Positions 10,754-21,519 of a stretch of DNA of 64,000 bases are shown one piece after another (position 1 is the first letter of the stretch; each line of letters begins with the position of its first letter). Source of the DNA: Apricaphanius iberus (Eukaryota; Chordata; Actinopteri; Cyprinodontiformes; Aphaniidae); the NCBI GenBank assembly GCA_028564705.1, contig JAPXFQ010000899.1:1984001-2048000 (forward strand), given 5' to 3'. The notes under the pieces were generated by a model. That model had not been told where the DNA came from. It searched no databases and saw only the letters and a program-made list of their open reading frames with translations. Position numbers and translations under genes: made by a program.

Positions 10754-13299
10754 GACTCACAAGCTGTTAGTTACCAGTGCACATCAGCCTGACTTTCAAG
10801 TATGAAAAGGAATGGCGCCAGCACACACATTGAGCTGTTTCCTGACAGAATTTATTTGCACTCTGCTGAGGGACTAGACCTGTGAATTAGACTGCAAACT
10901 GCAATTTTTCATCATGTCAGTCACCATCACCGAGGCAAACCATTTGTTTTCATGCAGTTCTCTTGAGGATTTGTGTCTGGATAAAGCCAGAAGACCTTCT
11001 GTATTTACTAGCAACAGTAGCTACTAACACTGAAGCCTATATTCTGCTGCCGAGAGAAGGGGGAAGATGAAAGCAAGAACAGAACAGGCCAAAAATTCTG
11101 CCACAAAAACTTTAAAAGTAAGATATTGAAGGCAAAACCAGACAACACAGCTTCTAAACCTTTATATTTATGAAGATAATATTTCGAATAAAACAACTAC
11201 CACTCCCGTGATTGGTTTATCACATATAACCTTTACTCTCAAGTAATTTAGACTGTCTCAACACAGATGTGTCTTTCTCAACTGTGTTCTTTTGGGGGGG
11301 TCAACAACATTACATGAATCCTACTTGATGTCTGAGTTATTTCCAAAGTCAGATTATTTGGACACAGGGGTCAATAATTACTATCATGAGTGCAGACTAC
11401 TTCAATTTATTGCCAACCTTAGTGGATCTTTGAGTTATGGCCAATTTTCTAGGGTATTAATCCACAGAAAGTGACAAAATCATGATGAAAATTCACTGAC
11501 TGTTAACCTCTTTCAATGTTGAAATACTCAATCTGCTCTCCTCATCCACAAATTCTTAAATTACACTGATACCGGTGAAGAACAAAAGCATTAGAGGGGA
11601 GAAAGTGTCTGGTCCTTTTGACATTCTGAATTAATTTGAAGAGTAGGGAATGCACTGAGTGAACTAAAAGTTAAAATTTGATTGGAGTCACTTTATTTTC
11701 AATATTTAATTAAACCCCCCTGAGATTGTGGCACCTGACACAGTGAGCAAGGGAAGTTTTATGAAGGCTCTGCAAGAGTAGCAACGTTTTTTTAGCATGG
11801 ATTTTACTGTGACTGCATTTATTATTTCTCTTAATAATATATGTAATTGTTCAGGTCAACTAACAGAGTTCACTTGTATGTAAATGAATTAGGGCCCATA
11901 AGTTTATTGGAGATTAATGAAAAAAAACAGCATCATGAAGATAAAGGAAGAATACAGTTTAACATATTTATATCTGTGTTGTGTTTCAGTACTCACTTGA
12001 GTTGCTGTCATTTTGGCCAGGACCCTTTTGAAATTGATATTTTAATATTTCACAGGTTCTTTAAAGTAAAATCCTAAAAAGGTGTTAATTACATTGTTCA
12101 TGACGCTTCATCATAAACATAATGTCACTATTTAGACAAAAAACGTCAGCAGCATTGAGCAATCGTTTAGAACCAAATGCATACTCTTGAAATTATATTT
12201 TTTATTATTGTCTTCACTTCATAAAAATGGTTAAAAGTATTACAGAACTCCTACAGAAGTACCATAGATAAGAGATGGTTTTATTCAAATCACATGTTAG
12301 TGGTCATCATGTTATGGCCAATAATTTTTGCTGATTGTTATCATAGCCAGTAGCAGCAGCAAACTATTGGAAAATTTTTACTTGTGCCACCGCTTATTCA
12401 TTCCTGTCTATCTATAGTTTGCAGTTATCTTTATCATTCATGACCAGAGAAAGCTTTGATGGCTACCATATGTTCAAACCAGTCTTGGGATAAAACATAT
12501 TTCTCATTTGCAATATCATATAAACACAAGATAGAATATGACAGATACACAATTAGGGCAGGATTTGACCTGGTTCTGACCACGGTTGGGTATTTTGGGT
12601 TTTTAAAGAGAACCCAGTCCCCTTAGAACTGCTACCACGTCATTTGAGGAAGGAGGATGAATGAAGGGCAAAAGATTCCATCATCCACCCAAACACCCGC
12701 TTATCCATCCCACCTGTGCTTGACTCCCATTCCTCCCTTCTTTTAATCCCTCCATCTGTTTTTCTCTCTTTCCTTTCTCCCACAATTTTCCTTTTTAAGC
12801 TGTAACTTGTTTTGGCTGGATGTCACATTTTTTCCATATAATTCTCTTCCTGTCTAGATTTTCTCCTCCTTGCACCCATGGTACCTCATCAGCGAGGGCA
12901 TACACACACAGACAGAGGCATTTACACACTTCATTTCTTTAAATATTAATTTTCGTCTGTCTGTGATGTGTTTAGTGGAGTTTCCTGTTTCCAGTCCTCC
13001 CACTTCCCTGAGAACCACCATGTAGGAAGTTGCATTTCTGGCTGTGGTTGCCTCCCGTTCCTCTAACTGGTCACATTCCCACCTGATGGGAGGCCAACAG
13101 ATGTGGAAGAAGATGGTAAGGGAGAGTGGGACCTTGGATTCTGGGGATATATACAAAGAAAGTAGTACATTTCACAGACAATATCACCTTCTTTACCATT
13201 TGGTCTGTGAAAAACTTATATTAACCCATAATCTCGCCATATCTCACAGATGTTTGTAATTTTTTGACAATAATATTCCCCAAAATTTTAACTTAAACA
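10754..13299. other. Unique intergenic sequence, no gene seen
   Basis: No recognisable repeats or genes. The stretches 10800-11000 and 12600-13160 are less AT-rich and lack repeat hallmarks. The latter contains a pyrimidine-rich part and a homeodomain-type AAATATTAATTTTC stretch. They could be conserved non-coding DNA, but comparison with another fish is needed to say so. Confidence 0.5.
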
Positions 13300-13301
13300 T
13301 A

Positions 13302-14914
13302 CACTACTGTTCAAAAGTTTGGGGTCACATTGAAATGTCCTTATTTTTGAAGGAAAAGCACTGTACTTTTCAATGAAGATAACTTTAAACTAGTCTTAAC
13401 TTTAAAGAAACACACGCTATACATTGCTAATGTGGTAAATGACTATTCTAGCTGCAAATGTCTGGTTTTTGGTGCAATATCTACATAGGTGTATAGAGGC
13501 CCATTTCCAGCAACTATCACTCCAGTGTTCTAATGGTACAATGTGTTTGCTCATTGGCTCAGAAGGCTAATTGATGATTAGAAAACCCTTGTGCAATCAT
13601 GTTCACACATCTGAAAACAGTTTAGCTCGGTACAGAAGCTACAAAACTGACCTTCCTTTGAGCAGATTGAGTTTCTGGAGCATCACATTTGTGGGGTCAA
13701 TTAAACGCTCAAAATGGCCAGAAAAAGAGAACTTTCATCTGAAACTCGACAGTCTATTCTTGTTCTTAGAAATGAAGGCTATTCCATGCGAGAAATTGCT
13801 AAGAAATTGAAGATTTCCTACAACGGTGTGTACTACTCCCTTCAGAGGACAGCACAAACAGACTCTAACCAGAGTAGAAAAAGAAGTGGGAGGCCGCGTT
13901 GCACAACTGAGCAAGAAGATAAGTACATTAGAGTCTCTAGTTTGAGAAACAGACGCCTCACAGGTCCCCAACTGGCATCTTCATTAAATAGTACCCGCAA
14001 AACACCAGTGTCAACATCTACAGTGAAGAGGCGGCTGCGGGATTCTGGGCTTCAGGGCAGAGTGGCAAAGAAAAAGCCATATCTGAGACTGGCCAATAAA
14101 AGAAAAAGATTAAGATGGGCAAAAGAACACAGACATTGGACAGAGGAAGACTGGAAAAAAGTGCTGTGGACGGATGAATCCAAGTTTGAGGTGTTTGGAT
14201 CACAAAGAAGAACGTTTGTGAGACGCAGAACAACTGAAAAGATGCTGGAAGAATGCCTGACGCCATCTGTTAAGCATGGTGGAGGTAATGTGATGGTCTG
14301 GGGTTGCTTTGGTGCTGGTAAGGTGGGAGATTTGTACAGGGTAAAAGGGATTCTGAATAAGGAAGGCTATCACTCCATTTTGCAACGCCATGCCATACCC
14401 AGTGGACAGCGCTTGATTGGAGCCAATTTCATCCTACAACAGGACAATGACCCAAACACACCTCGAAATTGTGCAAGAACTATTTAGAGAAGAAGCAGGC
14501 AGCTGGTATTCTATCGGTAATGGAGTGGCCAGCGCAGTCACCAGATTTGAACCCCGTTGAGCTGTTGTGGGAGCAGCTTGACTGTATGGTACGCAAGAAG
14601 TGCCCATCCAACCAATCCAAATTGTGGGAGCTGCTTCTAGAAGCGTGGGGTGCAATTTCTCCAGATTACCTCAACAAATTAACAGCTAGAAAAAGGTCTG
14701 CAATGCTGTAATTGCTGCAAATGGAGGATTCTTTGATGAAAGCAAAGTTTGATGTAAAAACAATCTTATTTCAAATAAAAATCATTATTTCTAACCTTGT
14801 CAATGTCTTGACTCTATTTTTTATTCATTTCACAACGTATGGTGGTGAATAAGTGTGACTTTTCATGGAAAACACAAAATTGTTTGGGTGACCCCAAACT
14901 TATGAACGGTAGTG
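13302..14914 (+). mobile_element. Nearly intact Tc1-like transposon
   Basis: The element is 1613 bp. The left end CACTACTGTTCAAAAGTTTG is mirrored by the right end, whose reverse complement begins CACTACCGTTCATAAGTTTG. TA dinucleotides flank both ends (13300-13301 and 14915-14916), as expected for Tc1/mariner insertion. A single transposase gene lies inside, broken by one 1-bp deletion. The low number of lesions makes this the youngest full-length transposon in the window. Confidence 0.93.
13714..14711 (+). pseudogene. Tc1-like DDE transposase with a single frameshift
   Basis: This enzyme would cut and paste the surrounding transposon. The first frame (13714-14487) encodes a paired-like DNA-binding region (residues ~10-110), a GRPR AT-hook-like motif at 59-62, and the first catalytic Asp in LWTDESKF (D154). 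The second catalytic Asp is in LQQDND (D244). Just after D244, near 14457-14460, one base is missing (the expected AAGCAC reads AACAC), so the frame shifts and stops. The next frame continues in register to 14711 with the third catalytic residue in SPDLNPVELLWEQ. Apart from this deletion the protein looks complete at about 330 residues, normal for Tc1. Confidence 0.92.
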
Positions 14915-14929
14915 TATAGTATCAAACTG

Positions 14930-15400
14930 AATACAGCATGTACTGTCATTACACACAGGACATCTCTATACAAAACCTTGCACAACTTTTGGTCGTGTGA
15001 AAAAGTTTTTATTGAGATAGACCAACATAAAGTACCACAGGCCATGTAGAACCACATTTTTTACAACAGCAAGTGTTTTGGGGGTATGTCACTATCATCT
15101 TTGCACATGTAGAGATATTTGCTTTTACAAACTATCATAAGGTCAGTCAGATGGCATTAAAATCCCAACTGGATTCAGGCCTCGACTTTGACTGGGCCAT
15201 TTGAAAACATATTTACATTTAAACCTATCCATTGCAGCTTAGGATGAATGTTTGGGACTGTTCTTAAAGGAAAAATTTTTTTCAACCTGGACCTTGTTTT
15301 TAAGCAAATTTTATGCTTTCTTCCTCACCCTGAGAATTTTGCAGCCAGTCTGAGCCATTCAGCAGTATTTATATCGCTTTCTTCCATCAGCAAACATTCG
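14930..15400 (-). mobile_element. Old Tc1-like element relic (minus)
   Basis: The segment resembles the end and adjoining coding part of a common fish Tc1-like family in reverse orientation. It has GAGATAGACCAACATAAAGT near 15015, GGGGGTATGTCACTATCATC near 15080, and CTCGACTTTGACTGGGCCAT near 15181. No frame survives. It abuts the intact Tc1 element, which therefore inserted at its edge. Confidence 0.6.
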
Positions 15401-15567
15401 TAGAACTGGACTGATCGGGGCAGGACAAATTCCGCTTGTAATAAGGTTTAATCTGCCCAAAACGCAGTCATTTTACCATGTTTATATTTCACTTGGACTT
15501 ACGAATGCCTTGGAAGTGCTTCTTGATTCTCAACCAGGCAGATTCGGACGTAATACATATTTATGCC

Positions 15568-15620
15568 GCAGCAGGACTGTTGAAGAAAACCCCTGAATTT
15601 TCCTTTAACAGTCCTGCTGC
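15568..15620. repeat. Short perfect inverted repeat (14-bp arms)
   Basis: GCAGCAGGACTGTT (15568-15581) is followed after 25 bases by its exact reverse complement (15607-15620). Confidence 0.8.
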
Positions 15621-15759
15621 AACTTGGATCTATCCTGTTTTTTGGGGGGGTTTTTTAGTCCCAATTTGGACCCTTTGTAAAATACCATTTTGTCACTTTA
15701 GCAACTGGCAATAGGAACCAGTGTCACTTATTTTGGCTTATTTCATCTGTTTTTTTTCA

Positions 15760-16920
15760 CTACTTGCAGCAGTTGAAAAACAAATGAATCCTCCAGTGAC
15801 AGTAGCTCCTGAACTAAGCCCCACCAGGGCTTGCAATGAATTTGCCAGCTTTTTTACTGAAAAGATTCTTACAATTAGAAGGTCAATCTGTATAGCAGCA
15901 CCAAATCCACTACAAGTGTCACCCCCATGTAAAAAATGTAGAGAAAATGTCTAAATGAAAAAACTGATAAATCATACCTTGATAAAATCATTAAAAAATT
16001 AAGCTGTTCCTCTTACTGCCTCGATATCTTACCCACAGCTTTTCTGAAAAAAGTTTTCCCTGTCATAAAGTCTCATCTAATTCTAATAGTTACTCATCCC
16101 TCCCACCAAGTTGTGTCCCCCAGGCTTTAAAAACAGCTGTTATCAAACCACAACTAAAGAAGAACAACCTGGACAACATATTAATGCAGAACTACAGGCC
16201 AATCTCTAATCTCCCATTCATCAGCAATATTATTGAAAAAGCCATGTTTCAGAAGTGGAATAAATTCCAAAAAATGATGTCTGATATTTTTCAGTCTGGT
16301 TTCGTTGCTCACCACAGCACTGAGACTTTCCTCATCAAAGTTTTCAATGATATCCACATAAATACAGACTATGGCAGAAGAGGAAAGTCTTTGTGTCGAT
16401 AGGCAATTTCTCATTAGAACAAACTGAAATCACATGTGGGGTCCCCTAGGGCTCCATCCTGGGACCCCTTCTGTTCAATATCTTCATGCTCCAACCCAAA
16501 TTATAGCAACCAATAAGATTAGTTACCATAACTATTAAGATGACACTTAGTTGTACATTACGATGTCACCAGGTGACTTTGATCCCATCCAGACTCTAAA
16601 TGAATGCACCGAACAAGCCCAACACATGCTTGTTTTGTCCATGTTTTACACTTGCTCTCACTACAGTCTGCTCCCTCGAGCGCATATATGGGAGTCTGTT
16701 ACACTTCAATGGCTTTATTTTACCCTATTGTGACATATAAATCAGATGACACCTGAAATGACTACTCAGCCTGAGGCTGCTTTGAAAAATATTCAGTATC
16801 TCTTGGACAGTGTTCACTGTAAGCTGAGCTGGTGCGCAATTGCACACTGCTGGCATGGTCTTCATGCAGAGAAAATCAGTGCTTTGCACAGAATCAAGAT
16901 AAATCCAACCCGAATCTAAA
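15760..16920 (+). mobile_element. CR1/L2-type LINE reverse-transcriptase remnant (family A)
   Basis: Broken frames read: a segment before the catalytic core (CNEFASFFTEKILTIRRSI), then QNYRPISNLPFISNIIEKAM, then FQSGFVAHHSTETFLIKVFN, then CGVP followed by a nucleotide-level match to the QGSILGPLLFNI motif, and MYITMSPGDFDPIQTLNECT just after the place of the YADD box. The order is that of an L2-like reverse transcriptase. Stops and deletions are numerous, and the DNA between fingers and palm is shortened. Related copies lie at 30478-30715, 36115-37430 and 23985-24370. Confidence 0.8.
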
Positions 16921-17279
16921 GCAAATTAAAAAAAGAATTCATTCTGTGCTATTTTGCAAGGTGTGTTAATGAGCACATGGGCCGATTTACAGTTCCATTA
17001 GTCAAATTAGACTGGTCAAATTAGAAAAACACACACTCAAACGTACCGTCTTAGTTTTACATTCACACTGGAGGCAAATGCATCCACATCTGACTTTAAA
17101 GGAGGAGTTTTTTTTCCAACCTGTACCTTATTTATACCGTGCAAGTTTGGTGCCACTTAAAGTCCTTCAGTATTCTTTTGTTATGAATTCCTAGCGCTAT
17201 TCCCCTTTGAGTTTGAAGCATCTTGGAGATGCTTTGCTATTGTCTTATGGCGTTTTACCAAACTTGTCTGGATGAGTAA

Positions 17280-17945
17280 AGCCTAGTTTATACCTCTCTG
17301 ACAGCAAGCTTGCACCCAGATGCAGATGAATTGACAGAGACGTTTTTTTCGTCATCCGTTGATTTTTTTGTGTTGCAAAGCAATGCTTGACCAGGACAGC
17401 AGGGGGTGTTAACTTTTTATGGTGGGTCTACCTACAATTTAAGTGCCGTTTCTGATTAACTACAGTTTTAGTTTCTTCAACTTGTGAACGCATTCCCCCC
17501 TCAAAGAGCAATGGATGACAGAGAGTAGGTTTTGATTTAAGCTGTAAAGCTTTTTACTAGAAGTGCAGCTCATAGAATTCTCTAAAAACGCATGGAAACA
17601 AACAAAGATGCCTGTTTAGTTTTTTTCTCTACACCTTCTTGTGCTCAAAATAGCCAAAAGACTATATTAGATAAATTGTCCTTTCAAAATATAGAATGTA
17701 GTACCCTAACGCTGCATTGACTACTGATTACGACGACTATTGAGCACGGTTCTGGTGAAACGATCTCTGGCTGTTGCTTAACTGACCAATCACAAGCATA
17801 AGCTCTCTGTTGACAGATACGGAGAGTTACAAAATTGGGCTCTACTCAGGCCATCCTTGTATAGGTAACGGAGAGCCCTTGCGTTAACAGATAATGGCAC
17901 TGCATCAAACCCTTTCAGTGTAGACGGAGGAGTATAAACTAGGCT
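17280..17945. repeat. MITE with AGCCTAGTTTATAC termini
   Basis: The left terminus AGCCTAGTTTATACCTCTC pairs with the right terminus, whose reverse complement is AGCCTAGTTTATACTCCTCC. Length is 666 bp, with no coding capacity. No clear target duplication was found, so the superfamily is unassigned. Confidence 0.8.
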
Positions 17946-19749
17946 CACAGGAAAGTTATGCAGACTTTAACTAAAGTCCAGGTGTAAGAAAACCCCAACT
18001 TCCCCTCGAATTTAGTTTGAAACAGCTGTGATCAGTTTTCAGCAGCAAGTATTTCCTTAGTGACTGAACGGCGCTTCAGGTAAAGCCTTGTTGGTGGAAC
18101 CGAATCTGGGGAAATTGAGCCGGGATTGTCAAAATTAAACCTGGCTTTTAAGGTTAGTTTGCTTCGTGGAATACCCCTCAGCAAAACAACCCTCTAAACA
18201 TTCAACGTCTAGAAATGGGGACAGGACAGGAGATTTTCACGGACCTGCCCCAAATGTATCCAGTTTGTTCTTTATAAACTCTAAACCATCCAGGGGAAGC
18301 AATTTTAAAAATACTGCATCAATGTACTGTATACACTGCACCTTTCATTAGACTTTAAAATCAGCTAGGGATGTTATATAGCAGCAAAAAACCCAAGAGG
18401 AAACTAGTTGAGAAGATGGTAAGAACGCTTTTAGTAAACTGCTAAGGTAATTTCTTCTTAGCTTCTACTGAATAAAGATGATTACACAATTACTTCATAA
18501 AATAAGTCGTAAAATTGAATTGAACCAAAATGTAGATAGCTTCCATAGTCCAAACAACAAATATTGATAATTGGTGAATGGGAGAGAGATACAGAGTGCA
18601 ATATGAACGAGCTAAAGATGAAAGAGAACACATTCCAGAGGTGAAAACTAAGAAGCAGTCACAAATGGACATAGAAATATATATTTCTTTGGACATGTGG
18701 AATAAGGTTATAAATATCTGGTGTGCATGCGTACTTCTTGCTGTTTCATTTTAAGCAGCAGATGTAAGGCAGCAGCAGTAATGGAAAGGTTAAGTAGCAG
18801 CTTTTAGAGCAGATTTCTTTTCAATAGTGGCTCTTTCTTAACACAGAAGCCAAGATTTAATGTGGTTTTCTGGAAGTAACAAGTAATATAATTTTCACAA
18901 AAAAGTGCTTTATTTTCTCACTATATGTATATTTGATTGGAAAATACTTGTTTTGACTTTATAAACTAACACTGGTGCAAACCTCAATGGTTTGTATCTT
19001 TAATGTTTTTCATACATTACTTATTAATATTCTGGGTAATTACTTCTGAAAAAAACATAAACAATGTTGTTCCTGTCGTTGATGATGGACCTCTTACCTC
19101 AAATTTGTGATTATTATTATTACTACTACGTTGTTTTACCAGATTCCCCCTTCCTCCTATTTCGACTTAATGAATCCTCATCTCTGTTCTCTTTGAAACA
19201 AACATATGTTCAGACTTATGTGACAACAGCTCAAGGCTACTCTCAAGCTTATATTTGTGTGTTTTAAGGAGGAACCAGATGTCCTTCGGCAGCTTTCACC
19301 TTGGTTATCTCATTTTGGTTATGAACAGGCCTGAATTGTGTTGTTGTGCCACTGAAAGAGAAATCAAGGGAGTATATCTCCAGAGATAACATAGTCAAAA
19401 AGATATTTCTTAGTTGTTGACTGATAGATTATTGCAGGGCTGACTAAGAAAAAAGTTTTTATGACTGCTACCAGGACTATCATTTTAATTTAAAAAAATA
19501 CTACACATATAAAAGTTAAACATTAAATATTATAGAAAGAATCTTATTTACAATTTGCACTTAAACTGAACAGGGATAATGGTTCTGACAGACACGATCA
19601 AGAACAATTTGTACACTCTGATAGTAATATTTTTTTTTTGCATTCCATTTGAAGGATGGGAAAGTGGCAGCCTGCATGGGGATCTCTGGGCTTGGCTCCC
19701 CCGAACTGGATCATCGTGGTGAAGTGGTTGGTGTTTGGGGCTCTTAGTG
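17946..19749. other. Intergenic, no gene seen
   Basis: AT-rich sequence with only spurious short ORFs and a short TTA-type run near 19110-19130. No recognisable repeat termini. Confidence 0.5.
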
Positions 19750-20454
19750 CCTGATTCATCAACGGTTTGTGCTTGTTAATACCCCGCGCAAATCGCACAG
19801 CGTTGCAAAAACAGGCTCTGACTATCGACACAGCCCAGAGCGCATTGCGCCTGTTAAACCCGCAGCAAGACGCATGCAATCCATTTAGTGTTTTTGCCTT
19901 TGATGAATATGCAATTCAGGTGTTTCTGTAAGAAGATGCAAAATATTGGGAGGAAAATAGTGAAAAAAGTAGGCGTTCCAGGCGCAATGGGATTTACTAA
20001 GCGTAAAAATGTTTGCGCCGGCTATTTTAGAGTCCATTTTTAGCACTTCTGAATAGCATGTCTTAATTTTGTGCTACCACATTCAACATAAGTTTATCAC
20101 TGACAAACAAAAAATATAATTCTTACACAATATGACCTAAGAGTAACACTCTAATGGACATAAACCTGACAGTTATGTAAACATTTACCCGTTTTCCCCC
20201 CAAAGACGCATCATAACTCACTGCATGCTCATCACGTCTCCACCTGATCAAGCGCTGCGCACACAGTGAGTTATGATCCTCTTGGACCCTCAATAGTTAT
20301 CCCAAGAAGTGGTTAACCTTCTTGGACTCCAATTAATAAAACATAGTAATCATATAATTGGCATTATATATGCCATTTTAAAAACAAAATTCAGACATGC
20401 TGCAGTCTTAAGTCTAACCCTGCAATATGATGTGTGCATGCAGTAGAGAGCAGT

Positions 20455-20498
20455 GCACGTACAGTACAGACCAAAAGTTTGGTCTGTACTGTACGTGC
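20455..20498. repeat. Perfect palindrome spanning a Tc1 end and host flank
   Basis: The arms are 20455-20475 and 20478-20498, 21 bp each with no mismatch and a 2-base centre. The left arm starts with GCACG of the host MITE, then TA, then the Tc1 terminus CAGTACAGACCAAA. The right arm repeats all of this in reverse. Confidence 0.95.
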
Positions 20499-20836
20499 TG
20501 TACGTTTCATGACTACATTGTAGATTCTCAATTAAGGGCATCAAAACAATGAATGAACACATGATGTATGGAATTACTGTATGTACCTAATCAAAAAGAG
20601 TGAAATAATTTAATATATGTGTTATATTTTAGATTCCTCAAAGTAGCCACCCTTTGCTCTGATTACTGCTTTGCTTTCTCTTGAGCTTCCTGAGGTAGTC
20701 ATCCGAAATGGTTTTCCAAGAATCTTGAAGAAGCTCCCAGAGGTGCTTAGTACCTGTTGCCTTCCCTCTGCGGTACTCATGAAAATAAAAAAATGCTCTG
20801 AATGAGAAGGTGTGTCCAAACTTTTGGTCTGTACTG
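20462..20836 (-). mobile_element. Internally deleted Tc1-like element
   Basis: The left end CAGTACAGACCAAAAG and the mirrored right end CTTTTGGTCTGTACTG are flanked by TA (20460-20461 and 20837-20838). On the minus strand a C-terminal piece of transposase survives (LWELLQDSWKTISDDYLRKL, then QSSNQSKG). The catalytic part is deleted. The first ~40 bases after the left terminus are replaced by a fold-back copy. A related derivative lies at 39925-40372 and a solo end at 26880-26970. Confidence 0.88.
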
Positions 20837-21299
20837 TACATTGCATTAATTACATTTAATTACTGTCAAACGAAAAACAAAATTCACAGCATTTCAGCCC
20901 AAGTTTTGTGCCAAAGACACATGATGGATCCATGCGCATTATTCCCCCTCTCTCTAGCCGTGGTGCAGTTTGCATTAGCGGCCGCAAACTCCTCAGTTGA
21001 ATTCTGCTGCTTGCACCTTTTAAGAATTGATCACGCAATCTTAGTAAATCACCTGCAAATTATGGACAATCCACTCACGCAAATTTTTAGCAATTTTGCG
21101 GTCATTATCAGGAATCTTGATAACTCAGCTCCTTAGTGTTGGCCCCTGAAAGTATCGCTCTCCTCCTCCGCCTCGTCTGCGATGACTATGGCTCCATCAA
21201 AACAAATTTGCTTCTTTGAAGTAGGAAGAAGCTGATGTGGTGCCATCAGCTATTATTAAGTCTGTTTAAAACATCTGGAAGAGAAAGAACCGCCTACTT

Positions 21300-21383
21300 C
21301 AGCTTAAAAATGTATATGCGTTGAAATAGTCGCTCTGACAGTGTTGTTTGACGCTGACAAAGCATGCGGTGTGACGCACCATT
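21300..21383. repeat. Fragment of a GTGTGACGCACC-ended MITE
   Basis: The sequence GACGCTGACAAAGCATGCGG followed by TGTGACGCACCATTAG resembles the right ends of the elements at 8430-9081 and 44209-44938. No left end is visible. Confidence 0.45.
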
Positions 21384-21460
21384 AGAACCAGAGCTCAAGG
21401 AGGGGGTCGAGGACGACCTGCCTCTGGCTCCTGACCTCCTTCGTTTCCAGACTCAGCCTC

Positions 21461-21512
21461 ATGGGTGACATGAAATGGGTGTCAGCCTCAACACCCATTT
21501 CATGTCACCCAT
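21461..21512. repeat. Perfect 22-bp inverted repeat with 8-base loop
   Basis: Arms 21461-21482 and 21491-21512 are exact reverse complements. The loop CAGCCTCA is a second copy of the eight bases just before the left arm (21454-21461). This combination points to a local template-switch event rather than a transposon terminus. Confidence 0.95.
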
Positions 21513-21519
21513 TCCAAGA

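Larger units (their letters stand above)
19750..21130. repeat. hAT-like MITE (copy 1), carrying a Tc1 insertion
   Basis: The ends match those of the copy at 58638-59463. The left end is CCTGATTCATCAACGG. The right end's reverse complement reads GAGTTATCAAGATTCC. Flanking 8-mers TCTTAGTG (19742-19749) and CCTTAGTG (21131-21138) agree at 7 of 8 positions, consistent with a hAT-type duplication. The element is interrupted by a 375-bp Tc1 derivative, so its own length is about 1.0 kb. Confidence 0.75.

Noticed and set aside
20638..20846. Minus-strand ORFs ending SSNQSKGWLL or SKI as small genes
   Set aside because: They are the C-terminal remnant of Tc1 transposase inside a deletion derivative.
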